Notes: a model not told the origin generated them from the sequence alone. A DNA stretch of 64,000 nucleotides from Sinorhizobium terangae (GCF_009601505.1 NZ_WITC01000070.1:69020-133019); one strand, 5' to 3'. Positions 8,119-19,650 are shown, numbered from the stretch's first letter. Program-made: numbers and translations.

Positions 8119-8715
8119 GTGACAGAAATCAACCATAGAAGAGCCGACCACCCGATCCACTCGATCTTCCTGGAGCGCTGGTCGCCGCGCGCCTTTACCG
8201 GCGACGAAATCAGCGAAAAGGATCTGCTCGCCCTTTTCGAGGCCGCGCGCTGGGCGCCTTCGGCGAGCAACAACCAGCCCTGGCGCTTCGTCTATGCCCG
8301 CCGCGGCACCGAACACTTTGCGTCGCTCCTGGAGATTCTCGATGAAGGCAACCAGCGCTGGGCGAAAAAAGCCTCGGCGATCGTGATCATTCTATCGAAA
8401 ACCCACAGGCTCACGTCGACCGGCGAGATGCGACCGGCCTACACCCATGCCTTCGATACCGGTGCCGCGTGGTTCGCGCTTGCGCTGCAGACGCGCCTTG
8501 CCGGTTTTTACGCGCATGCGATGGCGGGGATCGACCGGGACAAGGCCATGCGCGTACTCGGTGTACCGGAGCACTATCGGGTCGAAGCCGCGGTCGCGAT
8601 CGGCAAACTTGCCGATCCGTCGACGCTGCCGGAGGATCTGCGCGAGCGGGAAAAGCCGAGCCAGCGCAAGCCGCTTGGCGATTTCGTTTTCGAAGGCCGG
8701 TTCAAGGCCGACTGA
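8119..8715 (+). CDS. Nitroreductase family protein
   Basis: The 198-residue protein belongs to the FMN-dependent nitroreductase fold. N-terminal RWSPRAFTGDEIS and FEAARWAPSASNNQPWRF are the FMN-contacting signatures; AVAIGKLAD near the C-terminus is also typical. These small oxidoreductases act, usually as dimers, on nitro compounds, quinones or flavins with NAD(P)H; the physiological substrate is seldom known. The start could be the GTG at 8119. The upstream region is occupied by a RIME-like element, and the gene is followed by a two-way terminator shared with gyrB. Confidence 0.85.
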   Translation: MTEINHRRADHPIHSIFLERWSPRAFTGDEISEKDLLALFEAARWAPSASNNQPWRFVYARRGTEHFASLLEILDEGNQRWAKKASAIVIILSKTHRLTSTGEMRPAYTHAFDTGAAWFALALQTRLAGFYAHAMAGIDRDKAMRVLGVPEHYRVEAAVAIGKLADPSTLPEDLREREKPSQRKPLGDFVFEGRFKAD

Positions 8716-8723
8716 TCGGGCAA

Positions 8724-8757
8724 AAGAAAACCGGCGCCTTTCGGCGCCGGCGATTTT
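8724..8757. terminator. Bidirectional terminator between nitroreductase gene and gyrB
   Basis: Stem CCGGCGCC-TTTC-GGCGCCGG (8731-8750), with A-rich sequence on the left and T-rich sequence on the right. It can stop transcripts from both convergent genes. Confidence 0.82.
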
Positions 8758-8773
8758 CTGCCAGACGACCACA

Positions 8774-11215
<2,442 letters not shown>

Positions 11216-11342
11216 TCAGGTCTTTCCAGGTTGCGGACGTCGTGATTCGGTGCGAATCACAGCGCGGAGGCCTTACGGACTATAGGAAATTTGTCCACGG
11301 CTTCCAAATCCCGGACCGCGCTCGGCGGTCGGGAACAGGCTT

Positions 11343-11720
11343 TCATCCCCTGTCATTATCAGGAATTGTGGCTTTTTCCAAAATATCTTCCAAAGCCCGG
11401 ATCGTCTCCTCCGACAAACCGCGTATCTGCCCTCTCAGCCGGTTGGCAAATGCGGTGTGACCGGGCGGCAGGCCGGACGTATCGAGCACCACCTTCGGGT
11501 CGGAAATATCGGCGATCCGGAAGAGCTCGTCCGCCTCGTCCCAGATCACATTGAAATAGCCGGCGACGCGCTGCAAAAAATCGAAGCTCGGCTGCCCGCG
11601 CTTGCCATGCTCCAGCGCCGACAGGTAGGCGGCCGAAACACCGATCGCCGCCGCCATCTGCTTTTGTGACACACCCTTTCTGCGCCGCAGCTCGCGCATC
11701 GCTTCGCCGAACGGCGTCAT
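11343..11720 (-). CDS. XRE-family helix-turn-helix regulator
   Basis: This 125-residue protein begins MTPFGEAMRELRRRKGVSQK and has a clear HTH (QKQMAAAIGVSAAYLSALEHGKRG) at about residues 18-42. The C-terminal half, with RLRGQIRGLSEETIRALEDILE, is likely helical and may dimerise. Its ATG overlaps the Smr-gene stop by four bases (ATGA), so it is the last gene of the Tim44-like/mltA/smr operon. The target genes are unknown. Small XRE proteins at this position are common in rhizobia. Confidence 0.85.
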   Translation of the reverse strand: MTPFGEAMRELRRRKGVSQKQMAAAIGVSAAYLSALEHGKRGQPSFDFLQRVAGYFNVIWDEADELFRIADISDPKVVLDTSGLPPGHTAFANRLRGQIRGLSEETIRALEDILEKATIPDNDRG

Positions 11721-12280
11721 GACGCACTTCCCTTGGCGCGCGCCAGGCGGACATAGAGCGCGCCCTCGCCACCGTGGTTGCGCGCCGCCGGCTCATAGGA
11801 CGAGATCAGCGGACGAAACTCCGGGAGCGAAAACCAGAGCGGCACCGCCCGTTTCAACGCCCCATCGCTTCCGAGCGACGTGCCCTTGCCGGTGATGACC
11901 AGGACGTGACGAAGGCCGCGCTCGTGCGCCTTCAGGAGAAACTGCAGGAGCAGGCCATGGGCTTCGCTCTGGATCATGCCGTGCAGGTCGATCCGCGCTT
12001 CGAGCGCCACGCGGCCTTTCGCGAGCTTGCGCTTCACCGGCCTTTCAAGCGGATGGTGACGTCGCTCGGCCTTGCCTTTGCTGAGCGTGAAGCCCGGCTC
12101 AGCCTTTTCTTGCGGTGTTGCCGCGACCTTCGGCGAATCCGGCGCTGCGGGCGCAACCTCTTCGCTCTCGCCAAGCAGGTCCGCGAGACTTTCGATACGG
12201 CCAGGTATTGGCCGGGTCGAGCGTGCGACCTTCCCCCAAAGAATGCGATCCTCCGGCGAAAGCTTCTTTTCGCTAGCCAT
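11717..12280 (-). CDS. Smr-domain (MutS2 C-terminal-like) putative nuclease
   Basis: The 187-residue protein starts at MASEKKLSPEDRILW (12280). The first 100 residues are charged and proline-rich, probably disordered. The C-terminal Smr domain has RIDLHGMIQSEA, the TGKG motif in VLVITGKGTSL, and NHGGEGALYVRLAR near the end. Smr domains act as nucleases on branched or structured DNA or RNA; a target is not known for this group. The start overlaps the mltA stop by eight bases and the end overlaps the XRE gene by four, showing translational coupling. The frame extends upstream inside mltA, but that is not this gene. Confidence 0.87.
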   Translation of the reverse strand: MASEKKLSPEDRILWGKVARSTRPIPGRIESLADLLGESEEVAPAAPDSPKVAATPQEKAEPGFTLSKGKAERRHHPLERPVKRKLAKGRVALEARIDLHGMIQSEAHGLLLQFLLKAHERGLRHVLVITGKGTSLGSDGALKRAVPLWFSLPEFRPLISSYEPAARNHGGEGALYVRLARAKGSAS

Positions 12281-13379
12281 GGTGGTATCTGGACGCGGCC
12301 GCCCGAGGGACGAAGATGTAGAAGTCCGCGGCATTGCGGACGGATCCCGCCAGATTGCCCGCGTCGTCACCGGAACCGGTGAAGATGTCTCCGCGCGCGG
12401 GACCGACGATTGCCGAACCAGTGTCGAGCGCCAGCATCAGGCGCGCAAACGGCCGTCCGCCGTCGAGATGGGTAAGGGTGTCGCTCGCAACATAGAAGGG
12501 GACGCCGAAGGTATGGATCAGCCGATCGACGGCGAGCGATCGCCCGGGCTCCAGTGGTACCTTGGCCGCAGCAACCGGCCCCAGGCCGTCATCGTCTACC
12601 GAGGCCTCGCGGAAAAAGATGAAAGACCGATTATGCCACAGGATCTCGTCCACCTTTTCGGGATGCGCTGCAAGCCAGGCGCGGATGCTCGCCATCGACA
12701 CGGTCGCTGCATCGATCTCGCCGCGATCGATCAGCAGCTTACCGATTGCGGAAAAGCGGTGCCCGGTCTTTGCCGCATAGGTGATGCGCCGCCTCGATCC
12801 GTCCGGATAGAGGAGCCCGGCCGCACCCTGGACATGAACGAAAAAGACGTCGACCTTCGACCGGGCATAGGCAATCTCAAGCCCGCGTCCCGCGAGGAAG
12901 CCCCGCTCGATCGCCTCCCGGTCCGGATATTCCTCGATCTCATCACCACGAAGGCGCCCGAAGGCGAAATACGGATCCATGCCTTGTGGCCGGCTCGCAT
13001 CGTCGATGTCGATCAGATCGGCCGGCCGACGGTAGAAGGGGAAGCGAAAAATCTCGTCCGGTTCGGCACGAACCTCGATCTCCGGCTCATAAAAAGCGGT
13101 AACGAACCCCCTACCGCCCTCGCCGGTCCGAATCCTGAACGGAAGAAACTGCTCTTCGAAAAAGGAGCGCGCCGCTGCCGCGTCGGAAACGTGCGAGCGG
13201 GCGGCCTCGAAAGCGGGCAAGAGATCGGCCACGGAAATGCCGAGCGATCCTGTCTTGTAGGGTTTCGCCGTGGTGACGTGGTGATGGCAGCGGAGAAGGG
13301 CGGCAATAACGGCTGTCGGATCATCCGCCTGCCAGCCGGGCAGTTCGGAAAAGGCGACCGGCTCCAAATGAAAGGCCAT
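12273..13379 (-). CDS. mltA: MltA-type lytic murein transglycosylase
   Basis: The 368-residue protein has the MltA catalytic and 3D domains. The C-terminal signature LALDTGSAIVGPARGDIFTG followed by GDDAGNLAG holds the catalytic aspartate region, and GFVTAFYEPEIEV plus EIAYARSKVDVFFVHVQGA mark the substrate groove. MltA cleaves peptidoglycan to 1,6-anhydromuropeptides. No signal peptide or lipobox is visible in MAFHLEPVAFSELPGWQADD, unlike the E. coli lipoprotein. Either export differs or the start is misplaced, though the Tim44-like gene stops only 7 bases upstream. It is the second gene of a four-gene operon. Confidence 0.88.
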   Translation of the reverse strand: MAFHLEPVAFSELPGWQADDPTAVIAALLRCHHHVTTAKPYKTGSLGISVADLLPAFEAARSHVSDAAAARSFFEEQFLPFRIRTGEGGRGFVTAFYEPEIEVRAEPDEIFRFPFYRRPADLIDIDDASRPQGMDPYFAFGRLRGDEIEEYPDREAIERGFLAGRGLEIAYARSKVDVFFVHVQGAAGLLYPDGSRRRITYAAKTGHRFSAIGKLLIDRGEIDAATVSMASIRAWLAAHPEKVDEILWHNRSFIFFREASVDDDGLGPVAAAKVPLEPGRSLAVDRLIHTFGVPFYVASDTLTHLDGGRPFARLMLALDTGSAIVGPARGDIFTGSGDDAGNLAGSVRNAADFYIFVPRAAASRYHHG

Positions 13380-13386
13380 GCTCGCC

Positions 13387-14091
13387 TCAGTTTTCCGATT
13401 CCGTAGCGATCAGTTTCCAGTTCGGATCGCGCGACCGGATATCACGCGAGAAGGTCCAGAGGTCGTTGACTTCGGCAACAGAGTCGGCGTCGCCGTCGAT
13501 CAGTTTGCCCTGCTTGTCATAGGTAGCCGAGATGAGCTGGCTGATGATCCGGACGGTGATGTTTTCCTCGTTGTCCTTGATCTCCGCGTGGGTGATGTCG
13601 GCCTTCTCGATGCCGACGAAGGTCGACTTGACGACCTCGCCCTTCCCCTCCCGGTCGGAAATGGCGGAATCGAAGCCCTCATAGACTTCGCGCGACAGCA
13701 GTCCCTTCAGCGTCTTGCGGTCGCCGTCGGCGAAGGCCATCACGATCATCTCGTAGGCCATCTTGGCGCCGCTGACGAAATCCTCCGGATTGAAGCTGCG
13801 GTCGGCGTCGCTCAAGGCCCTGAGTTGGCCGTTCAAAGGCGTGCCGGCCTTGGCAACGGCATCGATGGCTGCGTAACGAGACTCGTCTTCGACGGTGCTT
13901 TCGCGGCGCGGGAGTTGCACGACCTTGCCATTGTCGGCGCTCTCCGGGCCCTTGCTCATCTCACGCGGCGAATAGGGATCGAAAGGCGGTCGTTCATTGC
14001 CGGTACGGCGCCCCAGAACACTGCGCAACTGCAGAAAGATGACCACGGCGGCGATCAGGAAAAAAAACGTGATGAAGTCGAAAGAGCCCAT
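13387..14091 (-). CDS. Tim44/TimA-domain membrane-anchored protein
   Basis: The roughly 234-residue protein has one N-terminal membrane segment (FDFITFFFLIAAVVIFLQLRSVLG), a low-complexity linker (residues 30-75) and a Tim44-like domain (about 85-234: NPEDFVSGAKMAYEMIVMAFADGD, then ISQLISATYDKQGKLIDGD). Bacterial Tim44-like proteins relate to the mitochondrial import-motor subunit, and their exact bacterial role is unsettled. I use ATG 14091; a GTG two codons upstream (14097) is possible. It heads the operon with mltA, smr and the XRE gene. Confidence 0.85.
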   Translation of the reverse strand: MGSFDFITFFFLIAAVVIFLQLRSVLGRRTGNERPPFDPYSPREMSKGPESADNGKVVQLPRRESTVEDESRYAAIDAVAKAGTPLNGQLRALSDADRSFNPEDFVSGAKMAYEMIVMAFADGDRKTLKGLLSREVYEGFDSAISDREGKGEVVKSTFVGIEKADITHAEIKDNEENITVRIISQLISATYDKQGKLIDGDADSVAEVNDLWTFSRDIRSRDPNWKLIATESEN

Positions 14092-14216
14092 TTCCACCCG
14101 GAACCGCTGTTAGATTTTCTCTTACTATCCCATATAGTCCGCAAGGATAACCCATTCAAATGGCGATGTCGCACCCTTAAACCGGAGGCCAACCAATTGC
14201 ACGAAACTTCTGGCGA

Positions 14217-14732
14217 GTGCCGTCGATGCGTTCCCTGATCATTCCGCTCGTCATCCTCGGGCTGCCGCTCGCGGAAATTGCCGGCTTCGTCATCGTTGGT
14301 CGCGAAGCCGGACTCCTGATGACGCTGCTCCTCGTGTTCCTGAGCGGTGCGGTCGGTATTGCGCTGCTGCGCGTCCAGGGATTCGAGGTGTTTCGCCGCG
14401 TGCAGGAATCCGCTCGGGCGGGACGTGACCCGGGCCGCGAGGTTCTCGAAGGCGCGCTGGTCTTCGTCGCAGCAATCCTCCTGATCGTGCCGGGCTTCTT
14501 CAGCGACATCATCGGCCTCGTCTTGTTCCTGCCACCGATAAGGCGTGCCGTCGCCACATTCCTGCAGACAAGAATGACTATAGTGACGGCAGGAACTGGT
14601 TTCTACCGCTGGGGTCCCGGCGGACGCGAAGAACGCACGGGTCCCCGCGTCATCGACCTGAACGAGGACGAATTCTCCCGCGAGAAGAAGGATGACGACG
14701 GGTCCTCGCCGCCGAACCGGATCTCCCGGTAG
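14217..14732 (+). CDS. fxsA: FxsA family membrane protein
   Basis: The 171-residue protein has FxsA signatures: [22 protein letters not shown] (membrane segment 1), [19 protein letters not shown], and [28 protein letters not shown] near residue 95. A hydrophilic tail follows. In E. coli, FxsA lessens phage T7 exclusion by F plasmid PifA; the native role is unknown. The start may be GTG 14217 or ATG 14226. It runs opposite to the Tim44-like gene and upstream of secB on the same strand, a frequent pairing in Rhizobiales. Confidence 0.88.
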   Translation: MPSMRSLIIPLVILGLPLAEIAGFVIVGREAGLLMTLLLVFLSGAVGIALLRVQGFEVFRRVQESARAGRDPGREVLEGALVFVAAILLIVPGFFSDIIGLVLFLPPIRRAVATFLQTRMTIVTAGTGFYRWGPGGREERTGPRVIDLNEDEFSREKKDDDGSSPPNRISR

Positions 14733-14937
14733 AAATCGAAAACGATGGCAAGCGGGAAAGCGCCTCGCGCTTTTTAGCCAGTCGACGCGGCATCAGGTCT
14801 ATTCTGTCTGCGGTCGGCTACGGGAAAGCGCGAAAATCGCTTGCCCAGCTCCCCAAAGAGGCCCGGTTGGCAAGGGTTGTAAGCCCGAGTCCGAAATGAT
14901 AGATGGCCTCACTGATTTGAAGTCCGAGGAAACTCTT

Positions 14938-15441
14938 ATGACGACTGATACCGCAACAAATGGCAACGGCGGCGCGCAGCAAAGCCCCGCGCTCAACATC
15001 CTGGCCCAGTATGTCAAGGATCTTTCCTTCGAGAATCCCGGTGCGCCGCGTTCTCTGCAGGCTCGCGAGCGTGCGCCGTCGATCAACATCAATGTCAACG
15101 TCAACGCCAATCCGCTCGCCGAGAACGATTTCGACGTCGTTCTGTCCTTGAACGCGGAGGCGAAGGACGGCGACAAGGTCCTGTTCAACGTCGAACTGGC
15201 CTATGGCGGCGTGTTCCGCGTTTCGGGTTTCCCGCAGGAACACATGCTGCCGCTGCTCTTCATCGAGTGCCCGCGGCTGCTCTTCCCGTTTGCGCGCCAG
15301 ATCGTCGCCGACGCGACCCGCAACGGCGGCTTCCCGCCGCTGATGATCGACCCGATCGACTTCGCTCAGATGTTCGCGCAGCGCATGGCTGAAGAAAAGG
15401 TCCGCGCCCAGGTCGCCAACAGCAACGATACGGCCAACTGA
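14938..15441 (+). CDS. secB: Protein-export chaperone SecB
   Basis: The 167-residue protein starts at ATG 14938 with GAGGAAAC seven bases upstream. It has SecB motifs: [19 protein letters not shown], a beta-rich [33 protein letters not shown], and [20 protein letters not shown] followed by [13 protein letters not shown]. SecB tetramers keep preproteins unfolded and pass them to SecA. The open frame extends upstream to 14692, but that segment has no family match. It is convergent with dnaQ across a hairpin terminator. Confidence 0.95.
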   Translation: MTTDTATNGNGGAQQSPALNILAQYVKDLSFENPGAPRSLQARERAPSININVNVNANPLAENDFDVVLSLNAEAKDGDKVLFNVELAYGGVFRVSGFPQEHMLPLLFIECPRLLFPFARQIVADATRNGGFPPLMIDPIDFAQMFAQRMAEEKVRAQVANSNDTAN

Positions 15442-15523
15442 TCGGCCATCGAACTTTTGGACGACGCAATTCCGGACGGAAAACCGCAACACACTTTTCC
15501 TGGAATTGCTTTGCCTCTTGAGG

Positions 15524-15550
15524 AAAAGGCCCGGTTTTCGCCGGGCTTTT
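15524..15550 (+). terminator. Intrinsic terminator between secB and dnaQ
   Basis: Stem AAAAG-GCCCGG / CCGGGC-TTTT with a TTTTCG loop. The T-run on the plus side serves secB; the A-run on the left may also serve dnaQ on the other strand. Confidence 0.75.
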
Positions 15551-15554
15551 CATT

Positions 15555-16253
15555 TCAGCACTGGTATTTCGACCAGATTGCCTTTGTGCCCATCTTGGCA
15601 ACAAGGGCCGCATGTGCCGCGATCTCGACCTCCGTCAGCCGGGCGGGCAAGGCTCTCGGTCGCTCAAGCACGATGATCGGCCCGTCCTCGGCTTCGATCG
15701 CCCGGCCACCGGCCACGCTGGTCACAAGCCCCAGCGCCGCCTGCCGGCCGCCGATCATCTCGATGTAGACTTCCGCGAGCAGCTCCGAGTCGAGCAGCGC
15801 GCCGTGTTTTGCGCGATGGGAATTGTCGATGCCATACCGGCGGCAGAGGGCATCGAGCGAATTCGGCCCCATCGGATGTTTGCGCCTGGCGAGCGCCAGC
15901 GTGTCCGTGACCAGTTCGCCGGCCACCGCTGGAAGGCCCAACCGGGCAAATTCCGCATTGATGAAACTGATGTCGAAGGTGGCGTTGTGCGCCACCCAGC
16001 GGGCGCCGCCGAAGAAATCCAGGATCTGGTCGGCGACATCGGCAAAGCTCGGCTTGTCCCTCAGGAACTCGTCGGTGATGCCGTGAACGGCCAAGGCATC
16101 CGGATGAACCTTGCGGTCGCCCGGATTGATGTAGAGATGCAGCGTGCGTCCCGTCGGAAACTGGTTCTCGAGCTCGACGCCGCCGATTTCGATTACGCGG
16201 TCGTCGCGGCTGTCGAGGCCGGTTGTTTCCGTATCGAAGATGATTTCACGCAT
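15555..16253 (-). CDS. dnaQ: DNA polymerase III epsilon subunit (3'-5' exonuclease)
   Basis: The 232-residue protein starts at MREIIFDTETTGLDSRDDRV (16253). Exo I is FDTETTG, exo II is WVAHNATFDISFI, and exo III HRAKHGALLDSELLAEVYIE holds the catalytic histidine and aspartate. The GPNSLDALCRRYGI segment is typical of DnaQ. It proofreads in the replicative holoenzyme. The frame remains open upstream to 16376 but without family similarity. It is on the left side of the likely origin, transcribed away from it. Confidence 0.94.
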   Translation of the reverse strand: MREIIFDTETTGLDSRDDRVIEIGGVELENQFPTGRTLHLYINPGDRKVHPDALAVHGITDEFLRDKPSFADVADQILDFFGGARWVAHNATFDISFINAEFARLGLPAVAGELVTDTLALARRKHPMGPNSLDALCRRYGIDNSHRAKHGALLDSELLAEVYIEMIGGRQAALGLVTSVAGGRAIEAEDGPIIVLERPRALPARLTEVEIAAHAALVAKMGTKAIWSKYQC

Positions 16254-16387
16254 GCGGCGTTCCCTTGGGACGACGTTTCGGAGCGAATCGATCCGAAGCT
16301 GATGTCCATTCTTAACGGCATTTCTTCTGCAGTTGAAGCGGTGGCGCAGGGGTTTGCACCGGATCGGAAGGTGCATTGAATTGGCGA

Positions 16388-16480
16388 TTGCCCCCTCATC
16401 CGCCTGGAGGCGCCTTCTCCCCGCTCCCCCGAGCGAAGGGACAAGCCATCACCCATCTGTCCCCCTCTCCCCGCCTATGC
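16388..16480. repeat. GC-rich interspersed palindromic repeat (copy 3, degenerate)
   Basis: CCCCCTCATCCGCCTGGAGGCGCCTTCTCCCCGC and later CCCCCTCTCCCCGCC match the palindromic repeat family, but the second arms are disrupted. An IS-like repeat abuts its right end. Confidence 0.6.
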
Positions 16481-16531
16481 GTACTGGAGACATGGGTAAC
16501 ATGTGTTCGGGGACATGGGTGACGGTTTGCT
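16481..16531. mobile_element. Possible insertion-sequence end remnant with direct repeats
   Basis: Two near-identical 12-mers, GACATGGGTAAC (16489-16500) and GACATGGGTGAC (16512-16523), are spaced 23 bp apart and joined by ATGTGTTCGGG. Similar motif arrays occur at the ends of some IS481-like elements, a resemblance recalled rather than searched. No transposase gene is next to it, so at most this is a solo end. Confidence 0.3.
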
Positions 16532-16536
16532 ATCCA

Positions 16537-16643
16537 CTACAGCGCCGCGCGTCCAATCGGACGCGCAAAGGTCGCTGTAGCACTTTGAATTGCTGCATGA
16601 TTTTGTCCTTAAATCGATTCCGATTTAAGGAATCATACAGTAG
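16537..16643. repeat. RIME-like element, copy 2, overlapping the 3' end of coaE
   Basis: Near-identical to the 7970-8076 element, with both palindromes intact. Its right end overlaps coaE, whose stop (16625-16627) and last residues CMIP come from the second palindrome. Confidence 0.82.
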
Positions 16644-17224
16644 CCCTTCCGTAGCTGCTCTACGATTGCCCTGATCTGCTCTCGGGTGACGTCGAAACTG
16701 TCGCTGGTGTCGATGATGTGGTCTGCCCGCGCGCGCTTTTCGCTGTCGGGAACCTGGCGCGCGAGGATCATCGCGAATTTTTCCGCTGTCATTCCCGGCC
16801 GCTTCATCACCCGTTCCCGCTGTATCTCGGGCGCACAGGTGACGACGACGACCTGGTCGACGCGTCCTTCCGCCTTCGTCTCGAAAAGCAACGGTATGTC
16901 GAGGACCACGAAGGGGGCACCGGCGCCGCGGTGCACGGCAATAAATTCCCTCTCCTTCGCACGAACGAGCGGATGGACGATCTGCTCCAGTTCGCCAAGC
17001 CGCTCCGGCGCTGCGAGAAGCTGGCGCGAAAGCTCTGCCCGGTCGATGACGCCGTCCTTTACCACGCCGGGAAAAGCCGCCTCGACCGGCGCCACTGCCT
17101 CGCCGCGATAAAGCTCGTGAACGGCTTCGTCGGCATCGTTCACCGGCACGCCGAACTCGCGGAACATTTGGGCCGCGGTCGACTTGCCCATTCCAATCGA
17201 TCCCGTGAGGCCGACAATGATCAT
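16625..17224 (-). CDS. coaE: Dephospho-CoA kinase
   Basis: The 199-residue protein has the P-loop [12 protein letters not shown] at residues 5-16, [11 protein letters not shown] (substrate aspartate), and [12 protein letters not shown]. It phosphorylates the 3'-hydroxyl of dephospho-CoA, the last step of CoA synthesis. Its ATG overlaps the aroE stop by four bases (ATGA). The C-terminus ends ...LRKGYCMIP, where CMIP and the stop lie within a RIME-like palindrome, so the native tail was likely replaced. The catalytic region is unaffected. Confidence 0.93.
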   Translation of the reverse strand: MIIVGLTGSIGMGKSTAAQMFREFGVPVNDADEAVHELYRGEAVAPVEAAFPGVVKDGVIDRAELSRQLLAAPERLGELEQIVHPLVRAKEREFIAVHRGAGAPFVVLDIPLLFETKAEGRVDQVVVVTCAPEIQRERVMKRPGMTAEKFAMILARQVPDSEKRARADHIIDTSDSFDVTREQIRAIVEQLRKGYCMIP

Positions 17225-18081
17225 TTGTGGCTGTCCATATCGCGAATGATGAGCTGCCTAAGCGTGTCGTCGACGACCGGCCGACGGCCGAACCATCTTT
17301 CGAATCCAGGCACCGCCTGATGCAACAGCATGCCAAGTCCATCGACGATCGCAAAGCCCTGCGCTTCGGCCTGGCGCAGCAGCGGCGTTTTCAGCGGCAC
17401 ATAGACAATGTCCGTGACGACGGCATCCTTCGCCATCATCGAGAAATCGATCTCGGGCGCCGGTTCGCCATCCATGCCAAGCGAGGTCGTGTTGATGAAA
17501 AGCCCGGCACCGGTCATCACTTCGGACAGGCCCCCTAGCGGGTGAGCGTGAACCGCGGCGCCAAAACGGTCCGCCAGTTCCTGCGCCCTGGCCGGCGTCC
17601 GGTTGACCACGTGGATTGCCTTGATGCCGCGATCGCGAACCGCCTGGATGACGGCGCGGCTGGCGCCGCCGGCGCCGAGAACGACGGCGGTCGAAATCCG
17701 GTCCCATCCTTGCGCGCGCTCGTCGAGGTTGGCGACGAAGCCTTGCCCATCGGTATTCGTCGCGCAAATCTCTCCGTCTTCAACCCAGAGAGTATTGGCG
17801 GCGCCGAGTTCGGCGCTCAGTTCGTCCGGGTGATCGGAAAGACGGAATGCGGCTTCCTTGTGCGGAATGGTGACATTGCCGCCGCAGAAACCGGAAGCGC
17901 CGCTCCTCAATTGGCGCAAGAAATCCGGAAAATTTTCCGGCGGGACCTCATAGGCCCGGTAGCTGCCGGCGATCCCCAGCTGTTTCAGCCAGTAACCGTG
18001 GATCAGCGGTGAGCGCGAATGCTTGACCGGATATCCGGTAACGAAGGCATGGTTAACAAATGTTTCACGTGAATCACGCAT
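17221..18081 (-). CDS. aroE: Shikimate 5-dehydrogenase
   Basis: The 286-residue protein starts [20 protein letters not shown] (18081). [10 protein letters not shown] binds shikimate, NVTIPHKE holds the catalytic lysine, ATNTDGQGF the aspartate, and [12 protein letters not shown] the NADP site with NRTPARA giving phosphate specificity. It reduces 3-dehydroshikimate in aromatic amino acid synthesis. The start overlaps the maf stop by eight bases. A parS-like site covers codons 2-6 and the maf stop. The chain maf-aroE-coaE-dnaQ on one strand is conserved in alphaproteobacteria. Confidence 0.94.
   Translation of the reverse strand: MRDSRETFVNHAFVTGYPVKHSRSPLIHGYWLKQLGIAGSYRAYEVPPENFPDFLRQLRSGASGFCGGNVTIPHKEAAFRLSDHPDELSAELGAANTLWVEDGEICATNTDGQGFVANLDERAQGWDRISTAVVLGAGGASRAVIQAVRDRGIKAIHVVNRTPARAQELADRFGAAVHAHPLGGLSEVMTGAGLFINTTSLGMDGEPAPEIDFSMMAKDAVVTDIVYVPLKTPLLRQAEAQGFAIVDGLGMLLHQAVPGFERWFGRRPVVDDTLRQLIIRDMDSHK
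18061..18076. other. parS-like site 1 (TGTTTCACGTGAATCA)
   Basis: Fifteen of 16 bases match the TGTTTCACGTGAAACA ParB-binding consensus. It overlaps codons 2-6 of aroE and the maf stop codon. Confidence 0.78.
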
Positions 18082-18673
18082 CGATCGAGCCCAGGTCACG
18101 GAGTTTGGAAAGCAGCGGCAGCAGCGGCAAACCGAGAATCGTAAAATAGTCGCCTTCGATCTTTTCGAAGAGCTGGATGCCCTCGCCTTCGAGCTGATAG
18201 GCGCCGACGCTCGCAAGCGCTTTCTCGCCGACCCTTGAAAGGTGTCTTTCGACAAAGCCCCGACTGAGCGGGCGCACGGTCATGTGGGCCGAGGAAACAT
18301 GGCGCCAGACGACCTCACCGCCACGGACAAGAACGATGGCGCTGTTCAGACTGTGCGTCTGGCCGGACAGCGAGAGGAGGTGGTCGGCGGCCTCCGACAT
18401 ATCCTTGGGCTTGTGATAGACGCGCGAGCCGAGCGACATCGTCTGGTCCGAACCGATGACGAGCGCTCCGCTGAAATGCCGGGCGACATCCTTTGCCTTC
18501 GCCTCTGCCAAGGCCAGCGCCACGTTCACCGGCGAAGCGCCCGCTTTTTCTAGCGGTTCCTCCAGTGCCCGTTCATCGATCTCTGCGGCCCTCGCCTGAA
18601 ACGCAAGCCCCGCGTTTTCCAACAGGGCGCGGCGAAATGGACTGGCGGAGGCCAACACAAGGGTCGTCGTCAT
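18074..18673 (-). CDS. maf: Maf-family nucleotide pyrophosphatase
   Basis: The 199-residue protein begins [20 protein letters not shown], the Maf signature SASPxRR. Later motifs are [32 protein letters not shown] and [14 protein letters not shown]. Maf proteins are house-cleaning hydrolases for non-canonical nucleoside triphosphates (dTTP, UTP or modified forms) and have been linked to septum inhibition. I place the start at ATG 18673; the frame is open to 18727. It lies between ppsR and aroE in a minus-strand operon. Confidence 0.92.
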   Translation of the reverse strand: MTTTLVLASASPFRRALLENAGLAFQARAAEIDERALEEPLEKAGASPVNVALALAEAKAKDVARHFSGALVIGSDQTMSLGSRVYHKPKDMSEAADHLLSLSGQTHSLNSAIVLVRGGEVVWRHVSSAHMTVRPLSRGFVERHLSRVGEKALASVGAYQLEGEGIQLFEKIEGDYFTILGLPLLPLLSKLRDLGSIDA

Positions 18674-18701
18674 CGTTCTATCCCGGATCCTTCGCTTCGC
18701 T

Positions 18702-19523
18702 CTATCTGAGCCGCGGACGCAGGGCAACGATCGCCGCGGCGGTTTCCTCGATCGAGCGGCGCGTAACGTCGATCATTGGCCAATTGTTGCGCGCACAGAG
18801 CGAGCGGGCATATTTCAGCTCTTCGGCGATCGAGGCCCGGTCGGTATAGTCTGCGCCGTGGAAGGTCTGGGTTGTCCCGAGCAGCCGGTGCTGGCGCACC
18901 TGGGCGATCCTGTCCGCTGTCGCGATGAGCCCGACGACCAGCGGCTTTGTCGCGCTGAGAAGACCGTCCGGCAGCGGCACGCCAGGCACGATCGGGATGT
19001 TTGCCGTCTTGATGCCGCGATTGGCTAGATAGATGCTCGTCGGAGTCTTCGATGTCCGACTTATGCCGACGAGCACGACGTCGGCCTCATCGAAATCCGC
19101 GGGCATCTGGCCGTCGTCATGGTCCATGCTGAAGTTCAGGGCCTCGATCCGGGCGAAGTATTCCGCGTCCATGACGTGCTGCGCGCCCGACCGGCGGCGG
19201 GAGGGTGAGCCGAGATAGGATTGAAACAGGTCTATGATCGGATCGAGGACCGAGACACAGGGGACACCGATCTCGCGGCAGCGCTGATCGATGACATCGG
19301 CGAGCTCGCGGTCGACGATCGTATAGAGGACGATGCCCGGAGCGCCGTCGATCGCTTCCAGCACCTGCATGAGCTGCTTACGGTTTCGGATCAGCGGATA
19401 GACGTGCTCCAGCGCATGCGACGACTGGAATTGCGCCGCGGCAGCACGTCCCGCCGCAATCAGCGTCTCGCCCGTCGAATCGGAGACGAGGTGCAGGTGG
19501 AAATAGTTTTTTCGGTTCTCCAC
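18702..19523 (-). CDS. ppsR: Pyruvate phosphate dikinase / PEP synthase regulatory protein (DUF299)
   Basis: The 273-residue protein has the bifunctional kinase/pyrophosphorylase layout: [13 protein letters not shown] at the N-terminus, [11 protein letters not shown], and the P-loop-like [18 protein letters not shown] at about residue 155. These enzymes inactivate pyruvate phosphate dikinase or PEP synthase by ADP-dependent threonine phosphorylation and reactivate it by phosphate-dependent removal. It is the first gene left of the origin-like gap and heads the minus-strand run; the corresponding dikinase gene is not in the window. Confidence 0.9.
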   Translation of the reverse strand: MENRKNYFHLHLVSDSTGETLIAAGRAAAAQFQSSHALEHVYPLIRNRKQLMQVLEAIDGAPGIVLYTIVDRELADVIDQRCREIGVPCVSVLDPIIDLFQSYLGSPSRRRSGAQHVMDAEYFARIEALNFSMDHDDGQMPADFDEADVVLVGISRTSKTPTSIYLANRGIKTANIPIVPGVPLPDGLLSATKPLVVGLIATADRIAQVRQHRLLGTTQTFHGADYTDRASIAEELKYARSLCARNNWPMIDVTRRSIEETAAAIVALRPRLR

Positions 19524-19607
19524 GCAATTCTCCGGGGGCTGTTGATAGGCCGGGACAGAAACAGGTAACGGCGCGGCGGCTCTCCAGGCAAGTGGAAAAG
19601 CGCCGAC

Positions 19608-19616
19608 TTATTCACA
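19608..19616 (+). other. DnaA box TTATTCACA
   Basis: Exact match to TTATNCACA within the probable origin. Confidence 0.75.
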
Positions 19617-19650
19617 TCCCTGACCCGTCCGGAGAAAGTCGGGCGCTGCA

